IMG/VR virus record: IMGVR_UViG_3300021335_000086
Location: 1 to 24,658 of that record
Origin: a virus
Reading direction: 5' to 3' (one strand)
DNA: 24,658 bases
This document shows, one piece after another, positions 1 to 6,131 of the stretch. The notes under the pieces are model-generated. The model saw only the letters and a program-made list of their open reading frames with translations. It did no database searches and had not been told where the DNA came from. Made by a program: the position numbers and the translations under genes. Within the stretch, counting starts at the first letter, position 1. Each line of letters opens with the position of its first letter.

Positions 1-823
1 CTAGAGATATAGAACCGATCTCACCATCTTGCACAACTAGAAACGCCTGAGTATCCGTAGTACCTGTAGCTGTTAGGTTGGGGGAAGACAGATACGTGAA
101 GTTATCTGAACCAGAGTTTGGCTCAACGCCAGTCTGGTACTTAATGTACAAACGAGCATCTACACCTGAAGTATCCCCGTAAACTCTTATCGAGTTATCT
201 ACAGTCTCGGCTGTGATTGGCAGACCTGAAGTATTCAACGCCACCATGATGTCTGAAAGGCCAGTGCCGCCTATGGTCACGTTGGTGTAGCTTGCGGGGT
301 CGTCCGTTGTCGTACTCACAAATATACCGTAGTCGGTACTCATCTGCGACCAGTGCGAAGAATACAGGTAAATCTCAGGAGGGTACTCATCTGGAGTGAA
401 CTCGTTCGCCAAAGGCGTACATGCTTGCGTCGGAGCCGCCAAGCCAAGCGGTCTAGTTTCCGCAGGGTAGTTTGGGCCTGATAACGCTATAGCGTTATAG
501 GTAGCCTTCGGCGCACCGTCACCTGTGAAGAAAGTCCACTCGGACGCGTCACCCGCAATCTGCCCACGGCACACATCAACGTCTTTATTCCAGTGGAACC
601 AGTATTGTGTGTCGGACTTGGTATCCTGCCCAAAGCGGTAGATAGTTTTAGGGACACCTGTCTTGGTGAGTGTGTGGACTGTGCTTCCCAACCCGCTTAG
701 AGGTTGAAGACTGCCGTTAAACACAGGGCAGTTTGTAGCGACCTGCGCTTGGGAGTCCTGAAGGTATCTAGCAGGAACTTTCGGCGCTATGCCCCCAAAC
801 GATTTAATTGTCAAAACTGGCAT
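1..823 (-). CDS. Virion structural protein, partial (3' end outside the window)
   Basis: The frame opens at ATG 823, preceded by AGGAG about 6 bases upstream, and stays open to base 1, so at least 274 residues are present and the C terminus is missing. The protein begins MPVLTIKSFGGIAPKVPARY and continues with a segment of the type 'AQVATNCPVFNGSLQPL'. I associate this N-terminal pattern (a Gly-containing turn, Pro-Arg, then A-Q-x-A-x-N-C and G-x-L-x-P-L) with large tail or virion proteins of podovirus-like marine phages. The rest is rich in Thr, Ser, Gly, Tyr and Asp with short alternating hydrophobic residues, as in beta-structured virion proteins. It is the last gene seen in the late minus-strand series and lies directly after the endolysin. 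The exact role (tail tube, nozzle or internal protein) cannot be told from this part. Confidence 0.8.
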   Translation of the reverse strand, partial: MPVLTIKSFGGIAPKVPARYLQDSQAQVATNCPVFNGSLQPLSGLGSTVHTLTKTGVPKTIYRFGQDTKSDTQYWFHWNKDVDVCRGQIAGDASEWTFFTGDGAPKATYNAIALSGPNYPAETRPLGLAAPTQACTPLANEFTPDEYPPEIYLYSSHWSQMSTDYGIFVSTTTDDPASYTNVTIGGTGLSDIMVALNTSGLPITAETVDNSIRVYGDTSGVDARLYIKYQTGVEPNSGSDNFTYLSSPNLTATGTTDTQAFLVVQDGEIGSISL

Positions 824-842
824 GTGCTAACTCCTAAACACC

Positions 843-1667
843 TTAACCGATCATCGCTTTGTAAGTCTTAGGGCCAACTATCCCGTCTGGGGTCAGTCCG
901 TTATTACCCTGCCACGCGATCACGGCTAGTTCTGTTAATTGTCCAAACCATCCGTCCGGCTCTTGGCCCACTGCAAATTGAACCTTGCGAACTTCCTCGC
1001 CCTTAGAACCCTTCTTCAAAAGAATCTTTAAGGGAGACACAAGCTCTTGGCCTGAAAGAATGTTTTGCGCCCGTAGGTAACGATTGGTTCGATCATTTAT
1101 ACCGTGGTAGCCACCGTTAATACGCTTAGTAGCGCCACGGATGTCTCTGTCATCGGATAATTGGTTTAGGCCATTTGCGTCCCAATACCAGAGCGCACCT
1201 TCAAGCGCACCCTTTGTAGTAAGCAGGTATTCGTTTGCGTTATCAAGAGGACGCCCAATATAGTCCGCGAACTTAGCAGTGTTGTAACGCCCAGTTACTT
1301 GGATCGCGCCCTTTCCTCTAAAACGCCATCCGTCGCCCGACGCCTCGTCACCGTTATCCATACGGTTTGCATAGACCACGTTAGCAATCTTCTCAGGCTG
1401 ACGATGGTAGTCTTTAGCGTTACGGCCTGTACCTTCACCAAAGTATTTCTTCCACACTTTATTCAGTGCTTTTTCGCTGTAGTTCAGGTTTTCTTCCATC
1501 ACCGTAAAGTCTAGGCACTCATGCCCACACTGCGCAAAAAACATTGCGATACGATCAGCAGACTGAATACCGTAGTTCGGGAATAACCCCCAGATAGGAT
1601 CGACCCACTCTTCCCAGTCGTCGTTTCCCGGCATTAAGTTCTTAATCTGTTTCACAGTTAGCTTCAT
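843..1667 (-). CDS. Endolysin: GH19 lysozyme/chitinase-type domain plus peptidoglycan-binding domain
   Basis: This 274-residue protein should cut the glycan strands of host peptidoglycan at the end of infection. Residues 1-200 look like a phage glycoside hydrolase family 19 domain. They include QCGHEC around residue 46 with the candidate general acid E50, and the downstream EENLNYS block with E59 as the likely second carboxylate. The segments GDGWRFRGKGAIQVTGRYNY-like (here ending RYNT) and RINGGYHG are typical of GH19 endolysins. Residues about 212-272 form a peptidoglycan-binding repeat of the PG_binding_1 type, with GSKGEEVRKVQ and PDGIVGPKTY. The domain order catalytic-then-binding is common in phage endolysins of Gram-negative hosts. 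There is no signal peptide, so it needs the holin encoded just upstream (stop 3 bp from this start). The ribosome site (AAGAAG) is weak. Confidence 0.93.
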   Translation of the reverse strand: MKLTVKQIKNLMPGNDDWEEWVDPIWGLFPNYGIQSADRIAMFFAQCGHECLDFTVMEENLNYSEKALNKVWKKYFGEGTGRNAKDYHRQPEKIANVVYANRMDNGDEASGDGWRFRGKGAIQVTGRYNTAKFADYIGRPLDNANEYLLTTKGALEGALWYWDANGLNQLSDDRDIRGATKRINGGYHGINDRTNRYLRAQNILSGQELVSPLKILLKKGSKGEEVRKVQFAVGQEPDGWFGQLTELAVIAWQGNNGLTPDGIVGPKTYKAMIG

Positions 1668-1670
1668 TGG

Positions 1671-2060
1671 TTACTTCTTTCCAAAGAATTTAGTGGCTGA
1701 TCTAACGGCGAAGCTACTCGCGACGATTACCCCCAAGGTGTAGCTGTACCACTGAGGCATCTCATCCAAAGCAGCAAAACCATTCTTGACTGCTTCATCT
1801 GCCCATTCAAAGGGGAGAAATGCTAAGATCAAAGGGATCGAGAAGAGAAGAACGAGATACTCGTCTTTCCAACTTGACTGCGTCCCTTGCGCCATGATCT
1901 TTTCCCACTCCGCTTCCGAGGTCGCGGCGGATTTCATTATTGTCGCCTTGGCTTCCGCCTCGACGAGTTTCAAGTTCGCTTGAGCCGCTTGGGCTGTGGC
2001 TTTGTTCTTTAACCATCCGCCCGCCAACTCAGCTATTGGAGCGATAAGTGCTTGAAGCAT
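1671..2060 (-). CDS. Holin, GTA-type three-transmembrane family
   Basis: A 129-residue membrane protein that probably forms the lesion through which the neighbouring endolysin reaches the cell wall. It matches what I know of the GTA_holin_3TM family (holin first described for gene-transfer-agent release). It has an N-terminal amphipathic segment (LIAPIAELAGGWLKN), an Ala/Glu/Lys-rich helical linker, the conserved SWKDEYLVLLFSIPLILAF hydrophobic segment, and a C-terminal membrane segment (YSYTLGVIVASSFAV) ending in basic residues. I chose ATG 2060 rather than the in-frame ATG at 2087 because GGAGG sits 6 bases before 2060. It overlaps the 3' end of the EF-hand membrane gene by 32 bp and lies 3 bp before the endolysin, so the three genes form a lysis cassette. 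Confidence 0.85.
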   Translation of the reverse strand: MLQALIAPIAELAGGWLKNKATAQAAQANLKLVEAEAKATIMKSAATSEAEWEKIMAQGTQSSWKDEYLVLLFSIPLILAFLPFEWADEAVKNGFAALDEMPQWYSYTLGVIVASSFAVRSATKFFGKK

Positions 2061-2361
2061 TTTTTGCCTCCAGAGCGTTAAAACCAAAATAAGCAGCCGT
2101 CACACCAGAGACAGCCACGACGTAGACCGCAGCTATGTCCGCAATAAGCGAAGCCGCGTTATCGAAACCTAATACAGAGGCGACGAGAATAACTAACGGG
2201 TACAAGACCATCCCTGACAATGCGAACCAAGTCATATTACGCTGCGCGTCCCGCTTGGCGTCTTCGTCTTCCATCCGCCGTTTGCGGTCTTCCAACATGA
2301 TCTCGCGTTCGTCCGGGTCTATCTTGCCATTACCGTTTAGATCATACTCATCCTTGGTCAT
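2029..2361 (-). CDS. Small membrane protein with an N-terminal EF-hand loop (lysis-associated)
   Basis: This 110-residue protein starts with one clear EF-hand calcium-binding loop at residues 7-18 (D7, N9, N11, G12, I14, D15, E18). A highly charged Glu/Asp/Arg helix follows, then two hydrophobic segments at about 43-66 and 72-96. Proteins with this same architecture sit beside holins and endolysins in several marine phages; that is recalled, not searched. Its position immediately before the GTA-type holin suggests a second holin, an antiholin, or a calcium-responsive regulator of lysis timing, but the function is not known. The start at 2361 follows a GTTACAGG stretch with AGGGG further upstream. 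A GTTTACGTGTTAAC element lies just before the gene at 2380-2393. Confidence 0.85.
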   Translation of the reverse strand: MTKDEYDLNGNGKIDPDEREIMLEDRKRRMEDEDAKRDAQRNMTWFALSGMVLYPLVILVASVLGFDNAASLIADIAAVYVVAVSGVTAAYFGFNALEAKNASSTYRSNS

Positions 2362-2379
2362 CCTGTAACCCCTACATAC

Positions 2380-2393
2380 GTTTACGTGTTAAC
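2380..2393. repeat. Copy of the GTTAAC-N2-GTYAAC intergenic element
   Basis: GTTTACGTGTTAAC lies between the EF-hand membrane gene (start 2361) and the end of the 40-residue Cys/Lys gene (2422). It differs by one base from the perfect copy at 18651-18664. No convincing -10 box is placed 16-18 bp away on the minus strand, so here it looks more like a protein-binding site or degenerate promoter. Confidence 0.5.
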
Positions 2394-2421
2394 ACATTAT
2401 GGATTTGTTTTCCATAAGTGT

Positions 2422-2544
2422 CTACTTTCCTTTTTTCTTACCCAAACAACGTTTTGCTGCCTTACATTTAGCAGGCATTGGGCAACCCTTACAGGGTTTG
2501 AAAGCGGGTTTCTTAGTTGTCGTTTTCTTTTTTGCGTAAGCCAT
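2422..2544 (-). CDS. Tiny Lys- and Cys-rich protein (40 aa)
   Basis: A 40-codon frame starting MAYAKKKTTTKK and ending in LGKKKGK, with four cysteines arranged C-x2-C, C and C (residues 18, 21, 27 and 33). The spacing could bind one zinc ion. Its ATG overlaps the stop of the upstream 97-residue gene in a TAATG junction, which shows translational coupling and supports it being real. The protein is extremely basic, so a nucleic-acid-binding role is possible. I do not recognise a characterised family, though similar Cys/Lys mini-proteins occur in marine phage genomes. Both neighbours are also unusually Lys-rich. Confidence 0.7.
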   Translation of the reverse strand: MAYAKKKTTTKKPAFKPCKGCPMPAKCKAAKRCLGKKKGK

Positions 2545-2837
2545 TACCACTTTTCCTTGTTCGCCCAGTACGCCGCAGACATCTTACCTTTGGCGATATT
2601 CTTACCGTGGCGAGCCTTGAACGACGCACGTTTCTTTTTCATTTTGTCGGATTCACCCGCTTTTGGTTTGCCTGCGGTCTTAGCGCCCTGCTCGCCGAAG
2701 CGGATAGTTTTTACTTTATCGCCTTCTTTTGCCACAACGACATGAGACTTAGTCGGGTGGTTAGGTGTGCGTTTTGGTTTGTTGTAACCGCTCACGCCTG
2801 CCCTTGCTAACCTTGGGTCTTTTTTGCTTTCAGCCAT
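2544..2837 (-). CDS. Basic conserved phage protein (DUF6321-like)
   Basis: A 97-residue, Lys-rich protein with KKDPRLARAGVSGYNKPKRT near the N terminus, then HPTKSHVVVAKEGDKVKTIR, FGEQGAKTAG, and a C terminus reading HGKNIAKGKMSAAYWANKEKW. I recognise this as a widespread cyanophage and marine-phage family, which I believe is DUF6321; its function is not known. The SHVVVAKEGDKVKTIRFGEQG stretch is predicted to be beta strands and the termini are basic and disordered. It overlaps the preceding 51-residue gene by 31 bp and the following 40-residue gene by 1 bp. No membrane segment or signal peptide is present. DNA or RNA binding in the particle is a guess from charge only. Confidence 0.8.
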   Translation of the reverse strand: MAESKKDPRLARAGVSGYNKPKRTPNHPTKSHVVVAKEGDKVKTIRFGEQGAKTAGKPKAGESDKMKKKRASFKARHGKNIAKGKMSAAYWANKEKW

Positions 2838-2962
2838 TTTTGTAGATACCTCTCTGCTACCTTTCTGTGGTGGGTGATGATGAGTAGCATCCCTCTCTCA
2901 TCATAAACTGCGTACTTTTTGCCCCGTTCTACCACCGCCCCTGATTGTGTCCGATCAACCAT
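2807..2962 (-). CDS. Small protein of unknown function (51 aa)
   Basis: The 51-codon frame starting MVDRTQSGAVVERGKKYAVY continues with DERGMLLIITHHRKVAERYL and a basic end. The pattern 'K-Y-x-V-Y-D-x-x-G-x-L-L-I-I-T-x-x-x-K-x-A-E-x-Y' resembles short single-domain phage proteins with two or three strands and a helix. The frame extends upstream to an ATG at 3019, but that start would lie deep inside the 157-residue gene, so I prefer 2962. This gives a 34-bp overlap with that gene; GTG 2935 is another option. No strong Shine-Dalgarno sequence decides between them. Its stop lies 31 bp inside the next gene. Existence is likely but not certain. Confidence 0.55.
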   Translation of the reverse strand: MVDRTQSGAVVERGKKYAVYDERGMLLIITHHRKVAERYLQKWLKAKKTQG

Positions 2963-3402
2963 ATAATTGCCGCCATCATCCCCACACCAGACACAGCCGC
3001 TAATATCCCTGCGGTCCACTCCAGTACGGCGTTCTTTAGTTCTTCTTTGCGGTAAAGTTCTTCTTTGCGCTGCTTGCGCATCTTCGCCTCAATCGACAAG
3101 ACTTCTTCCCATGCGCTTGGACCGTACACAAAGCTGATATGGTTTTTTATCTCTTTGCGCATTTCTTCCATTTTGCGCTTCTGCGCGAATATCTGGAGGG
3201 CTGTTTCCTCATCGGAGCCTTTGAATGCATACCACGGAGGATTCTTACTTTTCTCCTCTGCGTAAGCAAAATCTGAAAATGCCTTACCCCACTGGGAAAG
3301 TTGTCCAGTCATGTCTTGGAGGTCACGACCTACAGATACGCCGTGTTTGATGGCATTGAACGCGGAAGTCGCGAGGCCAACTGCTGTAATAGGATCAATC
3401 AT
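2929..3402 (-). CDS. Phage protein with N-terminal hydrophobic helix, charged helical middle and C-terminal membrane segment
   Basis: This 157-residue protein begins MIDPITAVGLATSAFNAIKH, a pattern shared by small marine-phage proteins of the 'DPxTAxxLAxxAFxAIKxGVxxG' type. A long Lys/Glu-rich helix follows (KRKMEEMRKEIKNH and KMRKQRKEELYRKEELKN), then one strongly hydrophobic segment at about 132-150 (AGILAAVSGVGMMAAIIWLI) and a short polar end. Such a tail-anchored coiled coil beside lysis genes would fit a spanin-like or membrane-associated structural role, but there is no direct evidence. GAGGT lies 5 bases before ATG 3402, and the preceding 55-residue gene ends in an ATGA overlap with this start, so the pair is translationally coupled. 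Confidence 0.8.
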   Translation of the reverse strand: MIDPITAVGLATSAFNAIKHGVSVGRDLQDMTGQLSQWGKAFSDFAYAEEKSKNPPWYAFKGSDEETALQIFAQKRKMEEMRKEIKNHISFVYGPSAWEEVLSIEAKMRKQRKEELYRKEELKNAVLEWTAGILAAVSGVGMMAAIIWLIGHNQGRW

Positions 3403-3566
3403 GCGTACCTCAATTTAGCGGGGCAGTAATCTTGTGGGTTTGTGCGGTAAACCCTATCGAAGAAACTGTCTGGCCTTGAGCCGCAGTTGTAAAAGCAGGC
3501 TTTATATAGAAACAAATCCCCTGCTACCATCACATGCCCGTATGTTATGAGAACGAGCAGGCACAT
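3399..3566 (-). CDS. Tiny secreted or membrane-anchored Cys protein (55 aa)
   Basis: A 55-codon frame fills an otherwise unexplained 167-bp gap. It begins six bases after the stop of the 81-residue gene's codon run (TAAGTCATG) and ends in an ATGA overlap with the 157-residue gene. Residues 3-20 are hydrophobic (LLVLITYGHVMVAGDLFL), compatible with a short signal anchor. The rest contains C24, C28 and C48 as well as C2, with YKACFYNCGSRPD and a tyrosine-rich end. The start has no strong ribosome site, so it is probably reinitiation from the gene upstream. The position between coiled-coil membrane proteins suggests a periplasmic lysis accessory, for instance a spanin-like partner, but no family is recognised. 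Confidence 0.7.
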   Translation of the reverse strand: MCLLVLITYGHVMVAGDLFLYKACFYNCGSRPDSFFDRVYRTNPQDYCPAKLRYA

Positions 3567-3569
3567 GAC

Positions 3570-3815
3570 TTATTTTCTGTTTTCGACTAAACGATCCAGT
3601 TTGGCGTCCAGTCCTTCTAGTCTATCCAAGACCCTGTTTATGTCGGCATGTACCTCGGCTTTGGTAACATACTCTTTCGCCATCTCCTCACGGGTGCGGT
3701 TGAGTAAAATAGTAACGCGCTGTAGCTCGAGGTGCAGCACGCGCCAGTTCCACGCGATCAAACCGACCACGACAGAGATTAAAAAGTTCCAAGCCATAAC
3801 CATATCAGGGGCCAT
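3570..3815 (-). CDS. Short membrane-anchored coiled-coil protein (81 aa)
   Basis: The 81 residues comprise one N-terminal membrane segment (about 8-24, MAWNFLISVVVGLIAWNW) followed by a long heptad-like helix with Leu/Val/Ile at a/d positions (LHLELQRVTILLNRTREEM and INRVLDRLEGLDAKLDRLV). This is the layout of XhlA-like haemolysin proteins and of inner-membrane spanins, so a role in lysis or in membrane-linked virion assembly is likely. It sits in the lysis region, 3 bp after the oxygenase-like gene and just before the 55-residue gene. GAGGTG is 5 bases before ATG 3815. The sequence has no lipobox. Confidence 0.8.
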   Translation of the reverse strand: MAPDMVMAWNFLISVVVGLIAWNWRVLHLELQRVTILLNRTREEMAKEYVTKAEVHADINRVLDRLEGLDAKLDRLVENRK

Positions 3816-3818
3816 TGG

Positions 3819-4472
3819 TCACCTCATACTCAAGTTGAAGCCAATGATGATACGATCTTGGCCTGAGTTATTTTCCACTGAAGTATGAGGTAAGTAGCCG
3901 GGAAATAAGACAATCTTACCTGTGTTAACTTCAAACGTTTCTCTTGTTTGCGGCTCAAAAGACTGGTTGTTTGTAACGGGGATCATTGCAGTCTTTGTCA
4001 TCCATGCAGGGTCACGGAAAGTAAGACCGCCTGCACCGGGTTCAGCTTTCACGTAGAAAGACCCACTATACAAAGCATTAGCGTGGTTATGCTCGGGGAT
4101 GTACCCGCCTTCGGGGTAAATAGACAGCCACATTGTCTCCAAAATGACATTCCTAGAAACATCATCATGGTAGTGGGACAGCATGGTGCGGGACGCACCT
4201 AAGATAGCATCAGCTACAGGATGCCATTTAGCGTCTGCAAATAATCTATTATTGTTGCCGAAAGATGTTATACCGTACTGCTTTTTGATCTCAGCTACAG
4301 CACTGCGTTCTTGCTCGTCCCACTTTTTAGAAACAAGCAAAGGATTTTCACACGTATCAGCAAACTCATACGCCAGCTTGCACGCAAGGTCAGTAACCGC
4401 AGTGTCGGTGACATTGGCGGAAAATACGTGGGTTGGGAAAAGTGCGTGTGCCCGCGCCTCGCTAACCGCCAT
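3819..4472 (-). CDS. 2OG-Fe(II) oxygenase-like protein (2OG-FeII_Oxy_5 type)
   Basis: A 217-residue protein with the features of the putative 2OG-Fe(II) oxygenases common in cyanophages. These are an N-terminal LFPTHVFSANV strand, the metal-binding block IPEHNHANALYSGSFYV (H128 and H130), the GGLTFRDP turn, and the distal block LFPGYLPHTSVENN with H196, followed by R207 in DRIIIGFNLS as the likely 2-oxoglutarate-binding arginine. Known members are presumed to hydroxylate an unknown substrate using 2-oxoglutarate, oxygen and Fe(II). The phage substrate is unknown. The gene lies between tail-fibre and lysis genes, so modification of virion proteins or host surface components is plausible. AAGGT precedes ATG 4472. 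A UUCG hairpin separates it from the upstream chaperone-like gene. Confidence 0.82.
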   Translation of the reverse strand: MAVSEARAHALFPTHVFSANVTDTAVTDLACKLAYEFADTCENPLLVSKKWDEQERSAVAEIKKQYGITSFGNNNRLFADAKWHPVADAILGASRTMLSHYHDDVSRNVILETMWLSIYPEGGYIPEHNHANALYSGSFYVKAEPGAGGLTFRDPAWMTKTAMIPVTNNQSFEPQTRETFEVNTGKIVLFPGYLPHTSVENNSGQDRIIIGFNLSMR

Positions 4473-4499
4473 ATGCCTAACCTTTCTACATGCAGTTGA

Positions 4500-4513
4500 G
4501 GGGCCGAAGCCCC
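4500..4513 (-). terminator. GC hairpin with UUCG tetraloop (attenuator, terminator or RNA stabiliser)
   Basis: Read on the minus strand, GGGGC-TTCG-GCCCC forms a 5-bp all-GC stem closed by a C(UUCG)G loop, extendable by further G residues. It lies between the stop of the 79-residue gene (4524) and the start of the oxygenase-like gene (4472). No U tract follows, so full intrinsic termination is doubtful. The same hairpin occurs after the capsid gene at 12255-12270. Confidence 0.6.
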
Positions 4514-4523
4514 CCTACTTTCA

Positions 4524-4763
4524 TTACGCCGCAGCCCATTCGTCGTGAGTCTGGACTTCTCCGCTAAACGCCATGACTTCTTCAGTTGTCATAGTCGCAG
4601 GTAAGTCGCGTAGATACTGACGGTATCCTGCATAGGATGTTTGAGCCGCCTCATCCAACCCACTGTCGAGGAACTGTGTACGATCAGTTTCTGCTAGCGC
4701 TGCATTACGCGCCGTACGAACAGCGTTCAGAGCGATTGTTTCTTCTGGTGTTTCAGGTGTCAT
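4524..4763 (-). CDS. Tail-assembly-chaperone-like small protein (Phage_tail_APC type)
   Basis: The 79-residue protein contains R-T-A-R-N-A-A-L-A-E-T-D-R-T-Q-F-L-D followed by SYAGYRQYLRDLP. This is the signature I know from Phage_tail_APC proteins and from the C-terminal chaperone domains of phage tail-fibre loci (pattern R-x4-L-x-x-T-D-W-T-x-x-x-D ... YRQxLRDLP). Here the usual Trp after TD is Arg. It follows the glycine-rich fibre gene, so it may help fold or attach that fibre. No slippery sequence or frameshift product is evident. A GGAGTAGAG ribosome site precedes ATG 4763. Confidence 0.75.
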   Translation of the reverse strand: MTPETPEETIALNAVRTARNAALAETDRTQFLDSGLDEAAQTSYAGYRQYLRDLPATMTTEEVMAFSGEVQTHDEWAAA

Positions 4764-4777
4764 AATCTCTACTCCTA

Positions 4778-6130
4778 TTAGCTTGCTACAACTGTCTCGT
4801 CAGCGCCCGCATGGGGTGCTTGATTTGGGTAACTGCCCCCGATCAACAGACGGGCACCGCCTGCGGCACCGCGACAGAAGTTTGAGTTGCTGTTAACAGA
4901 TGTACCGCCACCTGCTGCTCCGCCGCCGTAGGCACCGCCTTCACCGTGGTAGATAGTGTAGCTTGACAAACCTGTGTCTTCGCCGCCTTGAGAGCTTTCA
5001 CTAGAGTTGTTGTTCGAGCCGCCATCGAAGCCGCCGGAACCGCCTTTACCCTCATACAACTGACCGCTTGAGTAGCTGTAGAAGCTGTTGCCGCCGTTAT
5101 TACCGCGTCCAGTACCGCTACGGCCTTCACCGTAAAGACCGACTCCGCCGCCTCCGGCAAACGCGTAAGTTGAGGAATCATAACCAGTTCCTCCGCCGCC
5201 TGCGCCGCCTGTACCGTTTACAGAGCTGTTGTAGGTGTTGTTGGTGTTACCTGTAGTACCGTAGTAACCGTTACCACCGTTACCTGTGTAGCCGCCTGCA
5301 CCGCCGCCACCGCCGTAACCGTTGTTGGAGACAAGACCACCGCGACCGCTGTCGATGTTGCCCGGTTGGATTGCTCCAGCTTTTGGGTTACCGTAGCTAG
5401 TGTTGCGTGATGTGCCGCTGTACTGCCCGCCTTGCGCACGGAAAAGTTCGCCACGCGTGCTTGAGGTTAGAATACAGTCGCGACCGTGGTTTTGGTTCGA
5501 AGTGCGGGTAGGCACGCTAACTGTCAAAATCTCGCCCGGTGTTACAGCGAAGTTGGCCCAAGCAAGAGCGCCGCCACCGCCGCCTGAGTTAGCCCATTGA
5601 TATCCGCCACCGCCGCCTGAGCCTACAAGAACTGCGGCCATATTATACACGCCACTCGGTACTGTGTAATTGCTTTCGATGCTTGTGTTTAGATTGGTGG
5701 AATTGTGACCCATGGTGTAGGTACGCCCGATCCTTTTAGCGATCGATTCACCAGCTGAACTACCGAAACCTGTCCAAACATGTGTACCAGAGATGCCAGC
5801 GCCAGAGTAGTACCAAGCCTCGCCTGTATTAGTGTTGAACCACAATTGTCCAACTGCGCTACCGGCAGTGGTGGTAGTAGGGTTACTTGTGTTCAGTGCG
5901 GGCGCGAGAGACGCCAGAGTTGTGTTTAGGCTTGTTTCGTAGGTACCTAGTTGGTCTGAAACGTAAGAATTTACCTGACTAATGGCGGTCGCCATGTCCT
6001 GCATGTCGTAGACACTAGAAAACGCTTCTAGTGATTTTGTAAGGAGAAGAAGTTCCTTCTCCGCTAGTCCGCTAGCATTATTCAGTTTTGTCTGAAGTGT
6101 GCTAGTAAAGGTTGAAATGTCGATACTCAT
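4778..6130 (-). CDS. Glycine-rich tail fibre / receptor-binding protein
   Basis: This 450-residue protein begins with a short helical module (FTSTLQTKLNNASGLAEKEL) that is also found at the start of the adjacent 416-residue fibre. A helix-rich stretch follows, then a small beta module around GQLWFNTNTGEAWYYSGAG. From about residue 155 to the end it is dominated by Gly-rich runs (GSGGGGG, GGGGGAGG, GGAGGGG, GGGGVG, GGSGGF, GGAAGGG) alternating with Asn/Ser/Tyr segments. This composition is that of polyglycine-II sandwich adhesins such as the S16 gp38 receptor-binding tip and other phage glycine-rich tail domains. The GGARLLIGGSYPNQAP end is common in such fibres. It likely contacts the host surface. 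An AGAGGTG site precedes ATG 6130, one base after the previous stop. Confidence 0.85.
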   Translation of the reverse strand: MSIDISTFTSTLQTKLNNASGLAEKELLLLTKSLEAFSSVYDMQDMATAISQVNSYVSDQLGTYETSLNTTLASLAPALNTSNPTTTTAGSAVGQLWFNTNTGEAWYYSGAGISGTHVWTGFGSSAGESIAKRIGRTYTMGHNSTNLNTSIESNYTVPSGVYNMAAVLVGSGGGGGYQWANSGGGGGALAWANFAVTPGEILTVSVPTRTSNQNHGRDCILTSSTRGELFRAQGGQYSGTSRNTSYGNPKAGAIQPGNIDSGRGGLVSNNGYGGGGGAGGYTGNGGNGYYGTTGNTNNTYNSSVNGTGGAGGGGTGYDSSTYAFAGGGGVGLYGEGRSGTGRGNNGGNSFYSYSSGQLYEGKGGSGGFDGGSNNNSSESSQGGEDTGLSSYTIYHGEGGAYGGGAAGGGTSVNSNSNFCRGAAGGARLLIGGSYPNQAPHAGADETVVAS

Positions 6131-6131
6131 T

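Noticed and set aside
2386-2810. Two long plus-strand frames (about 119 and 97 codons) rich in Phe, Leu and Cys
   Set aside because: They are antisense shadows of the Lys-rich minus-strand small genes (AAG/AAA reads as CTT/TTT), without ribosome sites.
4843-5454. Frames inside the glycine-rich fibre gene rich in Ala, Val and Thr
   Set aside because: Out-of-frame reading of GGN/GGT repeats; no ribosome sites.
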